Shown here in pieces: positions 55,145-64,000 of a stretch of 64,000 nt of DNA (its first letter is position 1; each line of letters begins with the position of its first letter). The position numbers and the translations under genes were made by a program. Source of the DNA: Meconema thalassinum (taxonomy: Eukaryota > Arthropoda > Insecta > Orthoptera > Tettigoniidae); NCBI GenBank assembly GCA_946902985.2, contig OX336389.2, positions 1,013,173,441 to 1,013,237,440 of the forward strand. Reading direction: 5' to 3'. Under the pieces are notes generated by a model that was not told the DNA's origin, did no database searches, and saw only the letters and a list, made by a program, of their open reading frames with translations.

Positions 55145-55560
55145 TTGAGCTTATTGGAATGCGCTGATCTGACTTGACAACAGGAGCAATGGAAAATGAC
55201 AAAGACGCTTGAAGGTGAAATAATCTGACAACCGTGGTGACAGGGGAGTGCGAAATGCATGCATACACATGTGAAACCACATGAGGGCTAAACAAGTTAC
55301 ATCTTGTTTGCTTCGTACGTGACAAAATGCAAGTTCATGTGAAATTTGACCTGGCACAGGTGTTCACCTTGGGCGTTAGCTGTCCACGTGCACGATAACT
55401 GTTAACAAGTGACATCCTGTTTGCTTCGTACGAGACACAATGTAAGTTGACGTGTAATATGATCCAACACATGTGTTCACCTTGGGCGTTATCTGTCCAC
55501 GTGCATGATAACAAAATGTTAAAAGCGTGGGAATCGCTGAATCAGTAAAAAATATGATGC
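55145..55560. repeat. Maverick copy 2 left terminal repeat region
   Basis: Inverted match to 13440-13832. It starts AGCTTATTGGAATGCGCTGA and contains a 113-bp tandem duplication (55291-55403 and 55404-55513), each with TTTGCTTCGTACG and TTCACCTTGGGCGTTA and CTGTCCACGTGCA. It lies directly outside the integrase gene, as expected for the element terminus. Confidence 0.7.
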
Positions 55561-55616
55561 AACTTGTGGGAATGATGTCACAACCAATAGATAGGCAAGA
55601 GCTGCTAGCAGCAGTG

Positions 55617-55675
55617 GTGGGAGGTGAAGGGGGAGAGGGGGAGGGAGGGGGGAAGAGAGGGGAGGGGTGATGTTT
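55617..55675. other. purine-rich G-tract between terminal repeat and integrase
   Basis: About 60 bases of almost only G and A on the plus strand (GAGGTGAAGGGGGAGAGGGG and onward). Several G-runs of four or more could allow a quadruplex. No coding content. Confidence 0.6.
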
Positions 55676-55786
55676 GAGAGAACACAGGTGGAAAGGGAAA
55701 GAAATATGTGGAGCTGAGGACTGTACACGCAGAGCTATAGGTGGTGTACAACATGTGTGAATAAATAAATAAAAAAGGGCACAGGT

Positions 55787-56863
55787 TTACACAACATGTA
55801 ATTTATTGATCCAAGAATTAAACGTAGAGTTAAATCCTAACCATTTGACATATAGTTTATTTCCTTTTTGTTTCAACACTTTTTCCACAAGAAAATGCTT
55901 AGGAAATGCTGCTTTCTGAAGTTCATGGAGATAAAATCTACCTTTTATGGGTTGATGGTTGAGGTCCTCGAGTAAATAGGTGACTGGACTGTCCAAGTTG
56001 ACTTGACGAATTCGAAATAGTTCAGTCCCCCACTGAGGTGTGTAGCCCTTATTGAAGGCAGACTTAAATTTGCTCACACGAACAAAATCCCCAATTTTCA
56101 GTCGGTGAAGTTTAGGATAGGCTGTTTTTATGGGGTTAGACAGTTTATCCAAACGCTGAATATTTTTGGTCACAAGGCGTGGCTTGGTCCCAATGGTTCT
56201 ATGTTTGGTGTCATTGTAACGTGATACTAGCTCTGGTAACATGTCAAACCAGCGATAAGTGCCCTGAGCAGTAAACTCTTTCCACATATGCGTTTTCAAT
56301 GTTCGGTTGAACCGCTCAACCACACTGGCTTTGAGATTGCTGTACGTGGTGTAATGGTGAATATCCTTAGATTTGAGAAAACTGGAGAAATCCTTGTTGA
56401 AAAATTCTTTCCCGTGGTCAGTTTGTAGTAACTGAGGTTGACGTTTGGAGTGTTGAATAATATATTGAAAGGCCTTGGTAACTAGTGGACCAGACTTGCG
56501 ACGCACAGGTTAAACAAAGGCCTTTTTGGAATAGACATCAATGGCGGTCAACATATAGCGTACACCGTCGTTAACGCCAGCATAGGGTATCATTTCAACC
56601 AAGTCAGCCTGCCAAAGTTCATCCACACCTCGTGAAATCACCTTGAGTCGTGGATAGTGACGCCTAGCTGGGCGATTCAACTCGTGAGTAATACCCATTT
56701 TAATGGGTGAGGGCTTAAACAATAATTTTGGCATTTCGAAGTACTGGTTCAATTTCTTGAATTTCCCAATCGTGACCGGTATGGCCAGCATGACGTGAAG
56801 CATGCAACAACTGTATCCGCTGGACGAGCTTATTGGGATTGTGCCAGTAGGTAACATCCACAA
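55787..56863 (-). pseudogene. Maverick copy 2 integrase, one in-frame stop
   Basis: Retroviral-type DDE integrase of Polintons with C-terminal chromodomain. The two frames 56863-56510 and 56506-55787 share one phase and are separated by a TAA at 56510-56512. Motifs in order: WQADLVEM (first D), TAIDVYSKKAF, LLQTDHGKEFF (second D), SVVERFNRTLKTHMWKEF (E), then SH3-like LKIGDFVRVSKFK, and a chromodomain-like FLVEKVLKQKGNKLYVKWLGF ending INKLHVV. The HHCC-like N-terminal region overlaps the preceding gene in another frame. Its equivalent in copy 1 would lie left of the window. Confidence 0.85.
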
Positions 56864-57766
56864 GGGGTTTTAATGGTTTAAATGTCACTCCCGAAGCCGA
56901 CGCTTTACGACGAGTACTTTGACTGGTGGGAAACATTTTTGAACTGATGGTTTTATATTTTTGAGATATATTGGCATTCACTTGTTGAGCTGGATCATAC
57001 TGTCTTTTGTGGGCATGGGTGTCCAATAAATTGGATTTATATTTTTCAAGATCCTCTGACGTATAATCATGGGAAAAAGAGAAAAGAGCAGCTTTAACAG
57101 TCCTGGCGTTAATTTACAATTGATGTTCTTAATGACAGCTTTCGTACGAGCGAATTTAATGGACGAATCACCAATTTTAAAACTATCACCCTCATAGCGA
57201 ACACCATACGTTGTATCTGTGTTTCCAATAAATAGGTCGGTGAAATAGGCTTCCAGTGTTGATCCATAATATTTTATTAAAATGGTTTTCATTTGAGCTT
57301 TATGTTGAGGGGTGGCAAAGAGTTGTGAAAACGGAGACGCTCTGGAAGGGCAAGGTGTTTCGACCATGGCCAAGGATTTCTTTTTTCTCAAAAACTCTGC
57401 AAGGGGTGCGGCCTTTTTTTAGGGTGTAAACACTTGTTCCTCCTCGTCCTCAACCTCGCTAACACTAGTCAAATCTTCCTGTTCCTGTTCCTCTTCCTCT
57501 TCCTCAGGGTCCTCGTGCAGCGTCTGCGTGGCTTGTGAAATGGTGGGTAGCGTTTCAGATGGCTTGAAAGAGGGTTTAAACATGGCTTTTAGCGGAGGTG
57601 CTAAATGTTGTTGAATAAACAAAGCATGATCTGCACGCGATCGTTTCAATAGAATAAACATTTGGCGAATAATATTTTTTGCTCTAATAATATGCTTTTT
57701 CAATTGACTCTCTGCTAACGCCATGGTGTCTTGACAAATGACTTGAGAGGGAATGAGACAGGGCAT
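56715..57766 (-). pseudogene. Maverick copy 2 DUF8207-like protein, stop and frameshift
   Basis: A conserved Maverick protein adjoining integrase, function unknown. Frames 57766-57419 and 57391-56978 are in one phase, separated by TAA 57419-57421; the C-terminal part continues in frame 57026-56715. Segments: FKPSFKPSETLPTISQATQTL, a Glu-rich run, TYGVRYEGDSFKIGD (characteristic), KLTPGLLKLLFS, NAHKR-like (HAHKRQYDP), and the C-terminal YWHNPNKLVQRIQLLHASRHAGHTGHD-like region, which is often placed just before integrase. The last two segments vary in spacing because of the frameshift. The N-terminal part is what survives at 12740-13180. Confidence 0.65.
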
Positions 57767-58421
57767 TAAATATCAATAAAATGATCAAACCCTATGCGAT
57801 ACCGTCCTTGGTTGAGTTCACTTTGTTTGTCAATCACTAAACAGGCATGACGTTGAGTGTTCCAGCACTTGGCACACAATTCTGTAAACATTTGAAAGGT
57901 CATATCCGGATTCACATGTTCATTATAAATGTGACGACTGTTCCTCTCGTCCTGGCGAAATAAAACAATGACATTGGCATTGTCACGAATCAACTGTTTA
58001 GACATTTTAGAATACATTTGTCCAAGATAGAAGCAATCGATATGTTTGTGACGACCCATGCTGAAATAGCTTTGAAGATGCCTTGACGTTCAGTGGATAC
58101 ATCATCGAAAATCATGAGTGAATCGGGCTTTACCTCATCCGGTGAAATCACATTTTCTTGCATGGAAAATGTGAAATAACCCATATTCTCTTTTTGTAAT
58201 CCAGACATGACTTGATCCAGAAACACGTAGAGGGGTTGGTAGAGAGATTTTGGAAAAATATAAATATTTTGAGAACGCAGACCATTGGGCGCTGTGATGA
58301 GCGTTAGCAAAAGATTGGTCTTTCCACAGCCGGAAGGCCCCAAAATGATGCAGCGAATGGAAGATGGAAACAGTGAACCATGGCGTTGTTCACGTGATGT
58401 GGGACAGGGATGGGAAATCAT
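57766..58421 (-). pseudogene. Maverick copy 2 packaging ATPase, frameshifted
   Basis: Same protein as 1-416 but reaching its C-terminus. Frame 58421-57990 holds GPSGCGKT (Walker A), LMIFDDVSTERQG (Walker B); a missing A near 58065 (TTTGAAGA against TTTGAAAGA in copy 1) throws it out of frame. Frame 58059-57766 carries the C-terminal part, FYLGQMYSKMSKQLIRDNANV, IVLFRQD, HIYNEHVNPDMTFQMF and GRYRIGFDHFID, family-typical. N-terminal residues before 58421 are also out of phase relative to copy 1. Stop and next gene's start overlap. Confidence 0.85.
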
Positions 58422-58480
58422 GTCCCCCGCGGGGAATGACTCTTGCTTTCTTCATTTCAACTAAGGCTTAGACAGCCTAG

Positions 58481-58497
58481 CAGGCTGTCTATATACA
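58481..58497. promoter_or_regulatory. conserved TATA-like element, copy 2
   Basis: CAGGCTGTCTATATACA in the divergent intergenic region, same as at 441-457 in copy 1. Conservation is the only evidence. Confidence 0.35.
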
Positions 58498-58547
58498 GGA
58501 TACCGAGCCTTGTCATAGAAACAGTAGACTCATACTACAGGTTGGCG

Positions 58548-59253
58548 ATGGATGTCTTTGGACGGGTGTTAATGGCCAAAGCTAGGTTTGTCCCCTTACA
58601 TGATCCTAAACAAGAAACATATCCTGCTAATTAACACTATGTGGATAGGTCAGTAGTTCCACGCACAAAACAGGGAGATTATGACTTTAAGGGAAAGCGG
58701 TTAACCCATGTAAAACATCCTCAAGTGTCTACAAACGTTACTACAAAAATGTATGTGGACAACAAAGTGTATGAGTTTTATGACAACGTGCCCCAGCTTT
58801 AGCGCTAATCACCATCGGATTATTCACGTGGAAGACCCACAAGACGAAGACGATATCTGTACAAAGCGTTACGTGACGTATGAAATGGAAAGGCTTTATA
58901 AATTTATCCCATCTGTATTTTTAGTGTATCTGACAAATGAAACACCTGTCAATGAGAGAAACCATATACCGCTGGCTCGAGACCAGCACTTGACCTATGT
59001 GCTTGCTTCGGGTTTAAGCCACTGTCGATTACACTATGATGGAACCATTCACATCAAATATGCCTTACCTGATGAGAACCATTTACAAATAAAGATAAAT
59101 GGTCATAGGATGTTGGTCCATAACCATGAAATGGTCAATGCAGGTGACGAATTGTCCTTTCATCTCATGTTGACATGGGATGAAAAGCAAGCGGGAAAAA
59201 ACATAAATGATTTCCCACTTTATGTGGAATTGGAATATACAGCCATGAAATAA
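58548..59253 (+). pseudogene. Maverick copy 2 fibre-like protein, stop and deletion
   Basis: ATG 58548 (MDVFGRVLMAK) reaches TAA at 58632-58634, after which the phase continues to about 58800; a deletion of about 16 bp relative to copy 1 then shifts into the frame 58753-59253. The preserved C-terminal part includes HVEDPQDEDDICTKRYVTYEM, LTYVLASGLSHCRLHYDG and HRMLVHNHEMV..GDELSFHLMLTWDEKQ, ending at TAA 59251-59253. Breaks differ from copy 1 (708 and 1029). Role inferred as in copy 1. Confidence 0.6.
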
Positions 59254-59315
59254 CAATCTGACGTTAGTTGTGACTTAAACTTTCTTGTGAAAGGTTGTTG
59301 TTGGTCATTATCATT

Positions 59316-59834
59316 ATGGTGAAACAAAGGTATGTGGTGAGAAAGACTAAAAAAAGGACTTTGTCCGTGGCAAAGCCTGGGCTTAAGACATTCGTGGACA
59401 AGCATTTGCGAAAGAATAAAAGAAAAAATAATGTATTGACCATATGAAAAGCTCTTCGAGCAGCACAGAGACGTGTTATTCCAGAACGTCAGCGACAGGG
59501 TTCAAAACAAGGGCGAGTGATTCCCGTCCCCAAACGAGCGGGATTTTTACCTGCATTATTTGCCGGTTTGGCTGCTCTGGGTTCACTTTTGGGCGGTGCC
59601 AGTGCAGTGGCGAAAACCATTCAAGCCGCGCAGCAGGGCAAGCAACAACTCAAAGAAAGTCAGCGACACAATGAAACGATGGAAGCGATTGCAATGGGGG
59701 CTAGAAATGCCAATTTGAAGCCAGCCTTTTATCAGCAAGGATTTGGGATTTCACCATTTCAAAATATTAAAAAAAACTCCGCCATAGCAAGACATGCCCT
59801 GACGCATCAACAAGTGAGTGGAAAGCTATGCTAA
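59316..59834 (+). pseudogene. Maverick copy 2 basic/hydrophobic protein, in-frame stop
   Basis: ATG 59316 to TGA 59445-59447, then same phase from 59517 to 59834. It retains the hydrophobic segment GFLPALFAGLAALGSLLGG and PAFYQQGFGI. The stop used in copy 1 is absent, so the frame runs 30 residues further into the protease 5' region. Confidence 0.6.
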
Positions 59835-59862
59835 ACAACTAAAGTTTTCTCATTTTTGAGGT

Positions 59863-60174
59863 GTGTTTATGCGAAACCAATTACCCCCACGACCCTGGAA
59901 ACAGGAATGTGCTGTTGTCAATTTGGATGATCACCGAGGACCAGGAACGCATTATGTAGCTTATGTCAAAGAGGGATCCATCGTATGGTACTTTGACAGT
60001 TTTGGGAATTTGCCCCCGCCCATGGAACTATTGACCTATTTTGGAAACAGGATCAAGATATATTAAAATGTGAAATGTGAGCAAACGTTTAACAGCCAAC
60101 AGTGTGGACGTTTGTGTTTATTTTTTATTTATATAAGACGCAGCATAAGCAAAAACGCCACCAGTATTTCGGCA
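59863..60174 (+). pseudogene. Maverick copy 2 adenain-like protease, in-frame stop
   Basis: The His and Asp parts of the active site are preserved (PGTHYVAYVK, WYFDSFGNLPPP), but TAA at 60064-60066 precedes the catalytic Cys segment (SQQCGRLCLF), which is still visible in phase. Conserved sequence starts upstream at about 59785 as in copy 1 (IARHALTH), again without a clean ATG. Otherwise identical in layout. Confidence 0.75.
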
Positions 60175-60886
60175 GAAAGTAAAACGTTTACACTGCATGG
60201 ACGTGGACCCGAAGTCAGCCTAGACTTTTCCCGCCTACCGAATTGAGTGAAAACCCCATGGTTTAGGACTTGTTTCTCTTGAAACGTACAATGGAATATA
60301 CAACATACGTGAAAATGTGAACAACAAGTTTTACTATGATGATTCTGTGCTCACCCTGAACTCTGGTGGATACACGATCGATGACATTTATGAACACATT
60401 TATGTGGTGTTGATCAATGAATATGGTTTAAAGTCATTTCTCGATGGAACGCGCACGTTTGAACTTGTAGGCAATACCAACACCCATCGCTGCAGTATTT
60501 TCTCTACCTTCAACATTGACTTTAAAACACGCCCCGATTCTATTGGTCCATTACTAGGATTTAAACCACGCGTGTTGGAGCCCAACAAAAAACATGAATC
60601 AGACCATGAAGTGAAATTCATTGAGGACCATCATGTGTCGGTGACGTGTAATATTATTAGCCAAGTGTACACCAATCAAGAACCATCGCATTCGCTTTAT
60701 GACTTTATTGTGACATCGCCCAATGGCTATATTATTCGTGAAAACCCTCCAGTGGTGCTTCTTCATTCTGTGGCTGTCGACAGTATTAGTAATATAACAT
60801 TAAGACTGATCAATAGAGATCAACAACTCATTGATCTAGATTCTACCACACCAGTGACTTTCAAGTTGGTGCTAAAGCCACTATGA
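60166..60886 (+). pseudogene. Maverick copy 2 penton-like minor capsid protein, N-terminal breaks
   Basis: The start codon position reads ATT (60166), one base is lost near 60225 and a TAG interrupts near 60265. From 60317 to TGA 60886 the frame is clean for 189 residues (NNKFYYDDSVLTLNSGGYTI, LLGFKPRVLEPNKKHES, NITLRLINRDQQLIDLD), covering the part that is frameshifted in copy 1. The next ORF starts inside the stop codon. Confidence 0.75.
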
Positions 60887-61077
60887 TGTTTGTGTATAAA
60901 GCAACAACACCGTCTAGGAATGGTGTTAGTTGTTTGCCACGTGAATACACGTTAACATCTCAAGCCAAGTAGATTTTACAGCATTTGGGTTACCACGTCA
61001 AACCCCATGATGAATTCTATCCTAGATGTAGCGAACCGCATCGAGGAGCAACCAGGGGGGGGGGGGGTAAGAATTGA
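60883..61077 (+). pseudogene. Maverick copy 2 short ORF between penton and capsid genes
   Basis: ATG 60883 overlaps the penton stop. A TAG near 60970 replaces a Gln codon of copy 1; the phase then continues HDEFYP to TGA 61075-61077. Unknown function. Confidence 0.35.
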
Positions 61078-62230
61078 TCTCCATTCCTATCAAGCTCAAA
61101 GACCTGGACTCAATAAAAATGATGAAATTCAATTTGTTATCAACAACCAAGATATTTACACCCTACCGCATGAAAGTGTCATTTATATTGAAGGTCGACT
61201 CACCTAAGCCGATGGCTCTACACCCACCACATCCAAGTTGGCCAACCGTGCTTTGGTCTTTCTGTTTTCTGAAGTGCGTTACGTGATTAACGATATCGTG
61301 GTGGATAGCACTCGAAATGTGGGCATTTCCAGTGTCATGAAACTATACCCCTCTTATAGTGAGGAAGAAGGTAAAACACTTTGCATGGCAGGTTGGTGCC
61401 CTGACTCGACCAATGACTGGATGGTACACACCGATGGGACCTTTACAGGATATTTACCTCTTAAACTGATTTTAGGCTTTGCCGAAGACCACCAGCGCAT
61501 TGTGGTCAAAGCAAGGCAAGTGCTTTATCTGGTGAGACACAGGAGTGGTAATAATGCACTCAAGGGAGCTGACAATGCCCCCATAGATGTAAAAATTCAA
61601 CTACAACGCTTGCTATGGAAAGTGCACCATGTGACCCTTGACGATAGCATAAAACTGGACATACTCAAAATGGTAAAGAGAGATATGCCTCTACCCATGG
61701 AATTTAGAAGCTGGGCACTCCATGAGTACCCGATATTGCCCACTGCCAACACACACAGTTGGTCTGTAAAAACAGCTCGCTATACAGAGAGACCACTCTA
61801 CCTTATCGTGGGTTTTCAAACGAATCGCAAGTATCAACAAACCAAAGATGCAAAGCAATTTGATCACCTGCAATTGAGAAATGCACGTCTTTTCCTCAAC
61901 GGAGCTGTGTTTCCCTATGAAGGACTGGATTTGGATTTTTCAAAAAATAAGTTTGGCCCCCTGTACGACTTGTTTTCTAAATTTCGATGGTCGTATTATC
62001 AAAAAGAGAACGGCCCCATGCTGCTACCCCAAGCGTTTAAGACAAGGGCGCCACTGATTATCTTTGACTGTTCTTACCTCTAAGAGTCTGTCAAGCCATC
62101 CAATATTGACATTCGACTAGATTTTGAAACGCATGACAATGTACCAGCCAATACGACGGCCTACTCTTTGATTATTCATCACAAACAAGTCAACTATTTT
62201 CCACTGTCCAACCAAGTGACGAGTGTATAA
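61007..62230 (+). pseudogene. Maverick copy 2 major capsid protein, two in-frame stops
   Basis: A single phase of 408 codons from ATG 61007 (MMNSILDVANRIEEQ) to TAA 62228-62230, broken only by TAA 61205-61207 and TAA 62081-62083. It holds the complete capsid: DEIQFVINNQDIYTLP near the start, KTLCMAGWCPDSTNDW, ERPLYLIVGFQTNRK, NGAVFPYEGLDLDFSKNKFG, FDCSYL. A 13-G run at 61055-61067 is four bases in copy 1, an in-frame Gly expansion. This is the better-preserved of the two capsid genes. Confidence 0.85.
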
Positions 62231-62255
62231 ATAACCCACGTCAAGCCGCTCAGTC

Positions 62256-62775
62256 ATGTCTTGCTTTAAAGCCTCATGAGACGTCACACCCATGAATTTA
62301 AACTCTGAGGAACAACGTTTCAAGACTTTTGCAACATGGCCAGTGCCTTTCATAAACCCTCAAGCCATGGCGGCCGCTGGATTCTACTATTTAAAAACAA
62401 GAGATGAAGTGAAATGTGCCTTTTGTCCCATCACCATAGACCAATGGCAGGAGGGCGATGAACCCATGCAGGAACATCAGCGCTGGTCACCCATCTGCCC
62501 CTACCTGTGTAGAATGGAAGGGGAAATATACCCTGTCTTTCAAGCTATCCCTCACTTGTGTCTCTGGGTGATGAAAAAGTTGTGATACGTGTGGACCATG
62601 TGATGACCATGGTGCTTCGGTGAGCAGCTCACCATCAAAAACGCCTAGTTTAGAGACATTGGGACATCATCGGTGTTATGGACGTTACAAACACAAGAGA
62701 CTATATTGTTGTATCAGTTGGTATCGTCCTTATCCCAAAATGACAAAAGCCTGTAAGACGTGTTATGATAATTAA
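62256..62775 (+). pseudogene. Maverick copy 2 BIR-domain protein with Cys-rich tail
   Basis: ATG 62256 reaches TGA 62277-62279; the BIR frame is open from 62292 to 62585. BIR residues: EEQRFKTF, AAAGFYYLK, CAFC, QEHQ and SPIC as zinc ligands, plus DQWQEGDEP. A one-base loss near 62530 ends the frame early. In the shifted phase the sequence reads CDTCGPCDDHG, then HHRCYGRYKHKR, LYCCISWY and ACKTCYDN to TAA 62773-62775. The tail is the same Cys/His cluster as in copy 1, with extra Cys residues at its start. Confidence 0.7.
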
Positions 62776-62919
62776 ATGATGTAATTCTTAAATTCTTACT
62801 TTTTTCATGTCCCTCTGTCCTACCCTAACCTCAATTTTTTTTTCAAACTAGCATGGCAGGTAAGTCCATGTCATGACCACACCTTAGTCATTGATTGTCA
62901 GTCAGTCGTCAGTTGAACT

Positions 62920-63446
62920 TGGTCCACTCATTGTGGATTGCCAAGTGTTTAAAATTGGTGACAACAAATTTATATTTAAACAAGTGGCCATTATCGATTG
63001 TACCACGTTTTGGATATCGCAAGCTACGCATTTGCTATTTCATTGTTGTGTAAAAAGTCCGTAACCCAACCCAGTGGATTGAAAATTATAGGCAACTAGA
63101 CTGGAATCAACGAACCATTTCCTATAAATATTTGGACGTGGTCATGAAAGCACACTTGTCCTCGGCCAATGTGGTATTTGTGAAAGGTAATGAAAAACGT
63201 CAATGGTTGCAACCATTTTTGGCGTTTTACTGCCAATGTATCGACCTCATGGAGTTGGGCTGCCCATTCCTGCAAACGCTCATGGATACTTGTTCCTGTG
63301 GCAACATTACCCATACAGCCCTATCGCATGCGTGGCATCTCTTTCATTGGTTAACCACCCATGCCTGCTGGGAGTTGTTGAACAAAATTATAACTCAAGA
63401 TTTACCTGTGAATGACGCCAGTGAGATTTCTGCAAGCGAAGTGTAA
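62920..63446 (+). pseudogene. Maverick copy 2 CQGF-motif protein, broken
   Basis: VDCQVFKIGDNKFIFKQVAIID at the N-terminus (QGF is QVF here), a deletion in the middle relative to copy 1 (around 63030), and a C-terminal frame 63132-63446 with SANVVFVKGNEKRQWLQPF and ELGCPFLQTLMD. Several frame changes. Same unknown or RNase H-like family. Confidence 0.45.
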
Positions 63447-63464
63447 ACATCTACAGCACGTGAT

Positions 63465-63936
63465 ACCACGGAGAAAGGCAATGTTACGGACAAAGCCATC
63501 GGAAGGTTCTTTGTGTGCAAAAAGAAACTAGACAGTTTTACCAAGGAGGAACTCTTAGCACTGCCCAATTCGTTCATTTATTATGTGGCCGCCAACGCGG
63601 TGAAAGAAATCTGGCAACATGTACCAAAATCATGGACTCAAGACCCTGTGTTGAGTGAATTGCAACCCTGTACGGATTACGATCACCATAAGCAAGTGGC
63701 CATGGCAAAAATACCCTCTATGCGTCAGTGCGCGACTTGTCAGCTAGTGAAACAGTATCACGGTCATAAAAGTCCGTGTAAAGACTTTGTTGAATCATTC
63801 CACGGGTGTCATGGCGAGAAAAAGCAGCAACAACAACAACAACAACAAACACAAATATCGTCCACAGAGGAAGAGGAAGACCAAACCTTTTCACCATCGA
63901 TGTCGAGACCTGTACTCGCAATGGCGTCATTGACAA
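63465..63936 (+). pseudogene. Maverick copy 2 gene of unknown function (uninterrupted form)
   Basis: Contiguous version of the gene split at 5556 in copy 1. The copy 1 start ATG corresponds to ACG at 63468-63470 here, so the start is lost. In phase it reads FVCKKKLDSFTKEELLALPN, WQHVPKSWTQDPVLSELQPC, RQCATCQ, a run of eight Gln and an acidic stretch. The phase stays open to the window end. Confidence 0.5.
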
Positions 63937-63942
63937 AGTGTT

Positions 63943-64000
63943 CAATACTTACCTTTCGAAATCCATCTTCCAGTTTATCTTTTTTGTGGCCCTGGAACTC
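63943..64000 (+). CDS. Maverick copy 2 phospholipase A2, start of domain (cut by window edge)
   Basis: Frame reads YLPFEIHLPVYLFCGPGT to the window end, the N-terminal part and calcium loop of the parvovirus-type PLA2. The canonical CGPGT is kept, whereas copy 1 has CGLGT. Upstream phase changes make the start uncertain; the catalytic HD is beyond the window. Confidence 0.6.

Noticed and set aside
59220..59405. minus-strand 61-codon ORF
   Set aside because: Antisense to the junction of the fibre-like and basic-protein genes; no support.

Overview
The window is eukaryotic, repeat-dominated DNA, most likely from an arthropod and probably an insect with a large genome. Evidence for this is a Tc1 element with TA target sites, hAT elements with 8-bp target duplications, RNA-type SINEs with tRNA-like heads, CFDP2-type LINE endonucleases, tRNA-Lys-primed Gypsy-like LTR elements and insect-type Maverick/Polinton genes. 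The SINE 3' ends recall those I associate with polyneopteran insects (crickets, stick insects), which is only a weak hint. I see no host protein gene with exons and no genuine tRNA or rRNA gene.

Layout. (1) 1-8219: a decayed Maverick/Polinton (adintovirus-like virus-transposon; 'copy 1'), cut by the left window edge. It holds packaging ATPase (-), then on + a fibre-like protein, a small basic membrane-active-looking protein, adenain-type protease, penton-like minor capsid protein, major capsid protein, a BIR (IAP-type) protein, a CQGF-motif protein, a gene of unknown function and a parvovirus-like phospholipase A2. One gene is split by a 2-kb DNA transposon which itself carries a 750-bp hAT MITE. 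(2) 8220-14955: 13-bp minisatellite, FLYWCH-like remnant, a roughly 500-bp satellite dimer broken by an apparently intact Tc1 element, a SINE, a remnant of a Maverick integrase-side gene, a Maverick terminal repeat, and an array of CRE-like and CCGCCATCTTG motifs. (3) 14955-17645: degraded LINE on the minus strand. (4) 17789-26100: a complete but pol-less LTR retrotransposon ('element A', minus strand) with 2.7-kb LTRs, tRNA-Lys PBS, PPT and 4-bp target duplication. (5) 27094-51037: a related plus-strand LTR element ('element B') whose gag, protease and integrase (no reverse transcriptase) lie between two direct repeats of about 9.6 and 9.9 kb; each repeat contains a LINE. (6) 51038-53609: SINEs and a 902-bp hAT element. 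(7) 53740-64000: a second Maverick ('copy 2') in the same orientation as copy 1, from its left terminal region through integrase, DUF8207-like protein, ATPase and the whole morphogenesis module to the start of PLA2 at the right edge.

How the parts work together. In a live Maverick the integrase would insert the element; the ATPase, protease, penton and double-jelly-roll capsid protein form a virion module; PLA2 and BIR are the kind of accessory proteins that act in membrane passage and host-cell death control. No protein-primed DNA polymerase B is visible. Almost every Maverick gene carries stops or frameshifts, and the lesions differ between the two copies, so both look dead and independently decayed. 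Elements A and B share Gag architecture, PBS type and LTR-end sequence, and both have lost reverse transcriptase, so any movement would need enzymes from a relative.
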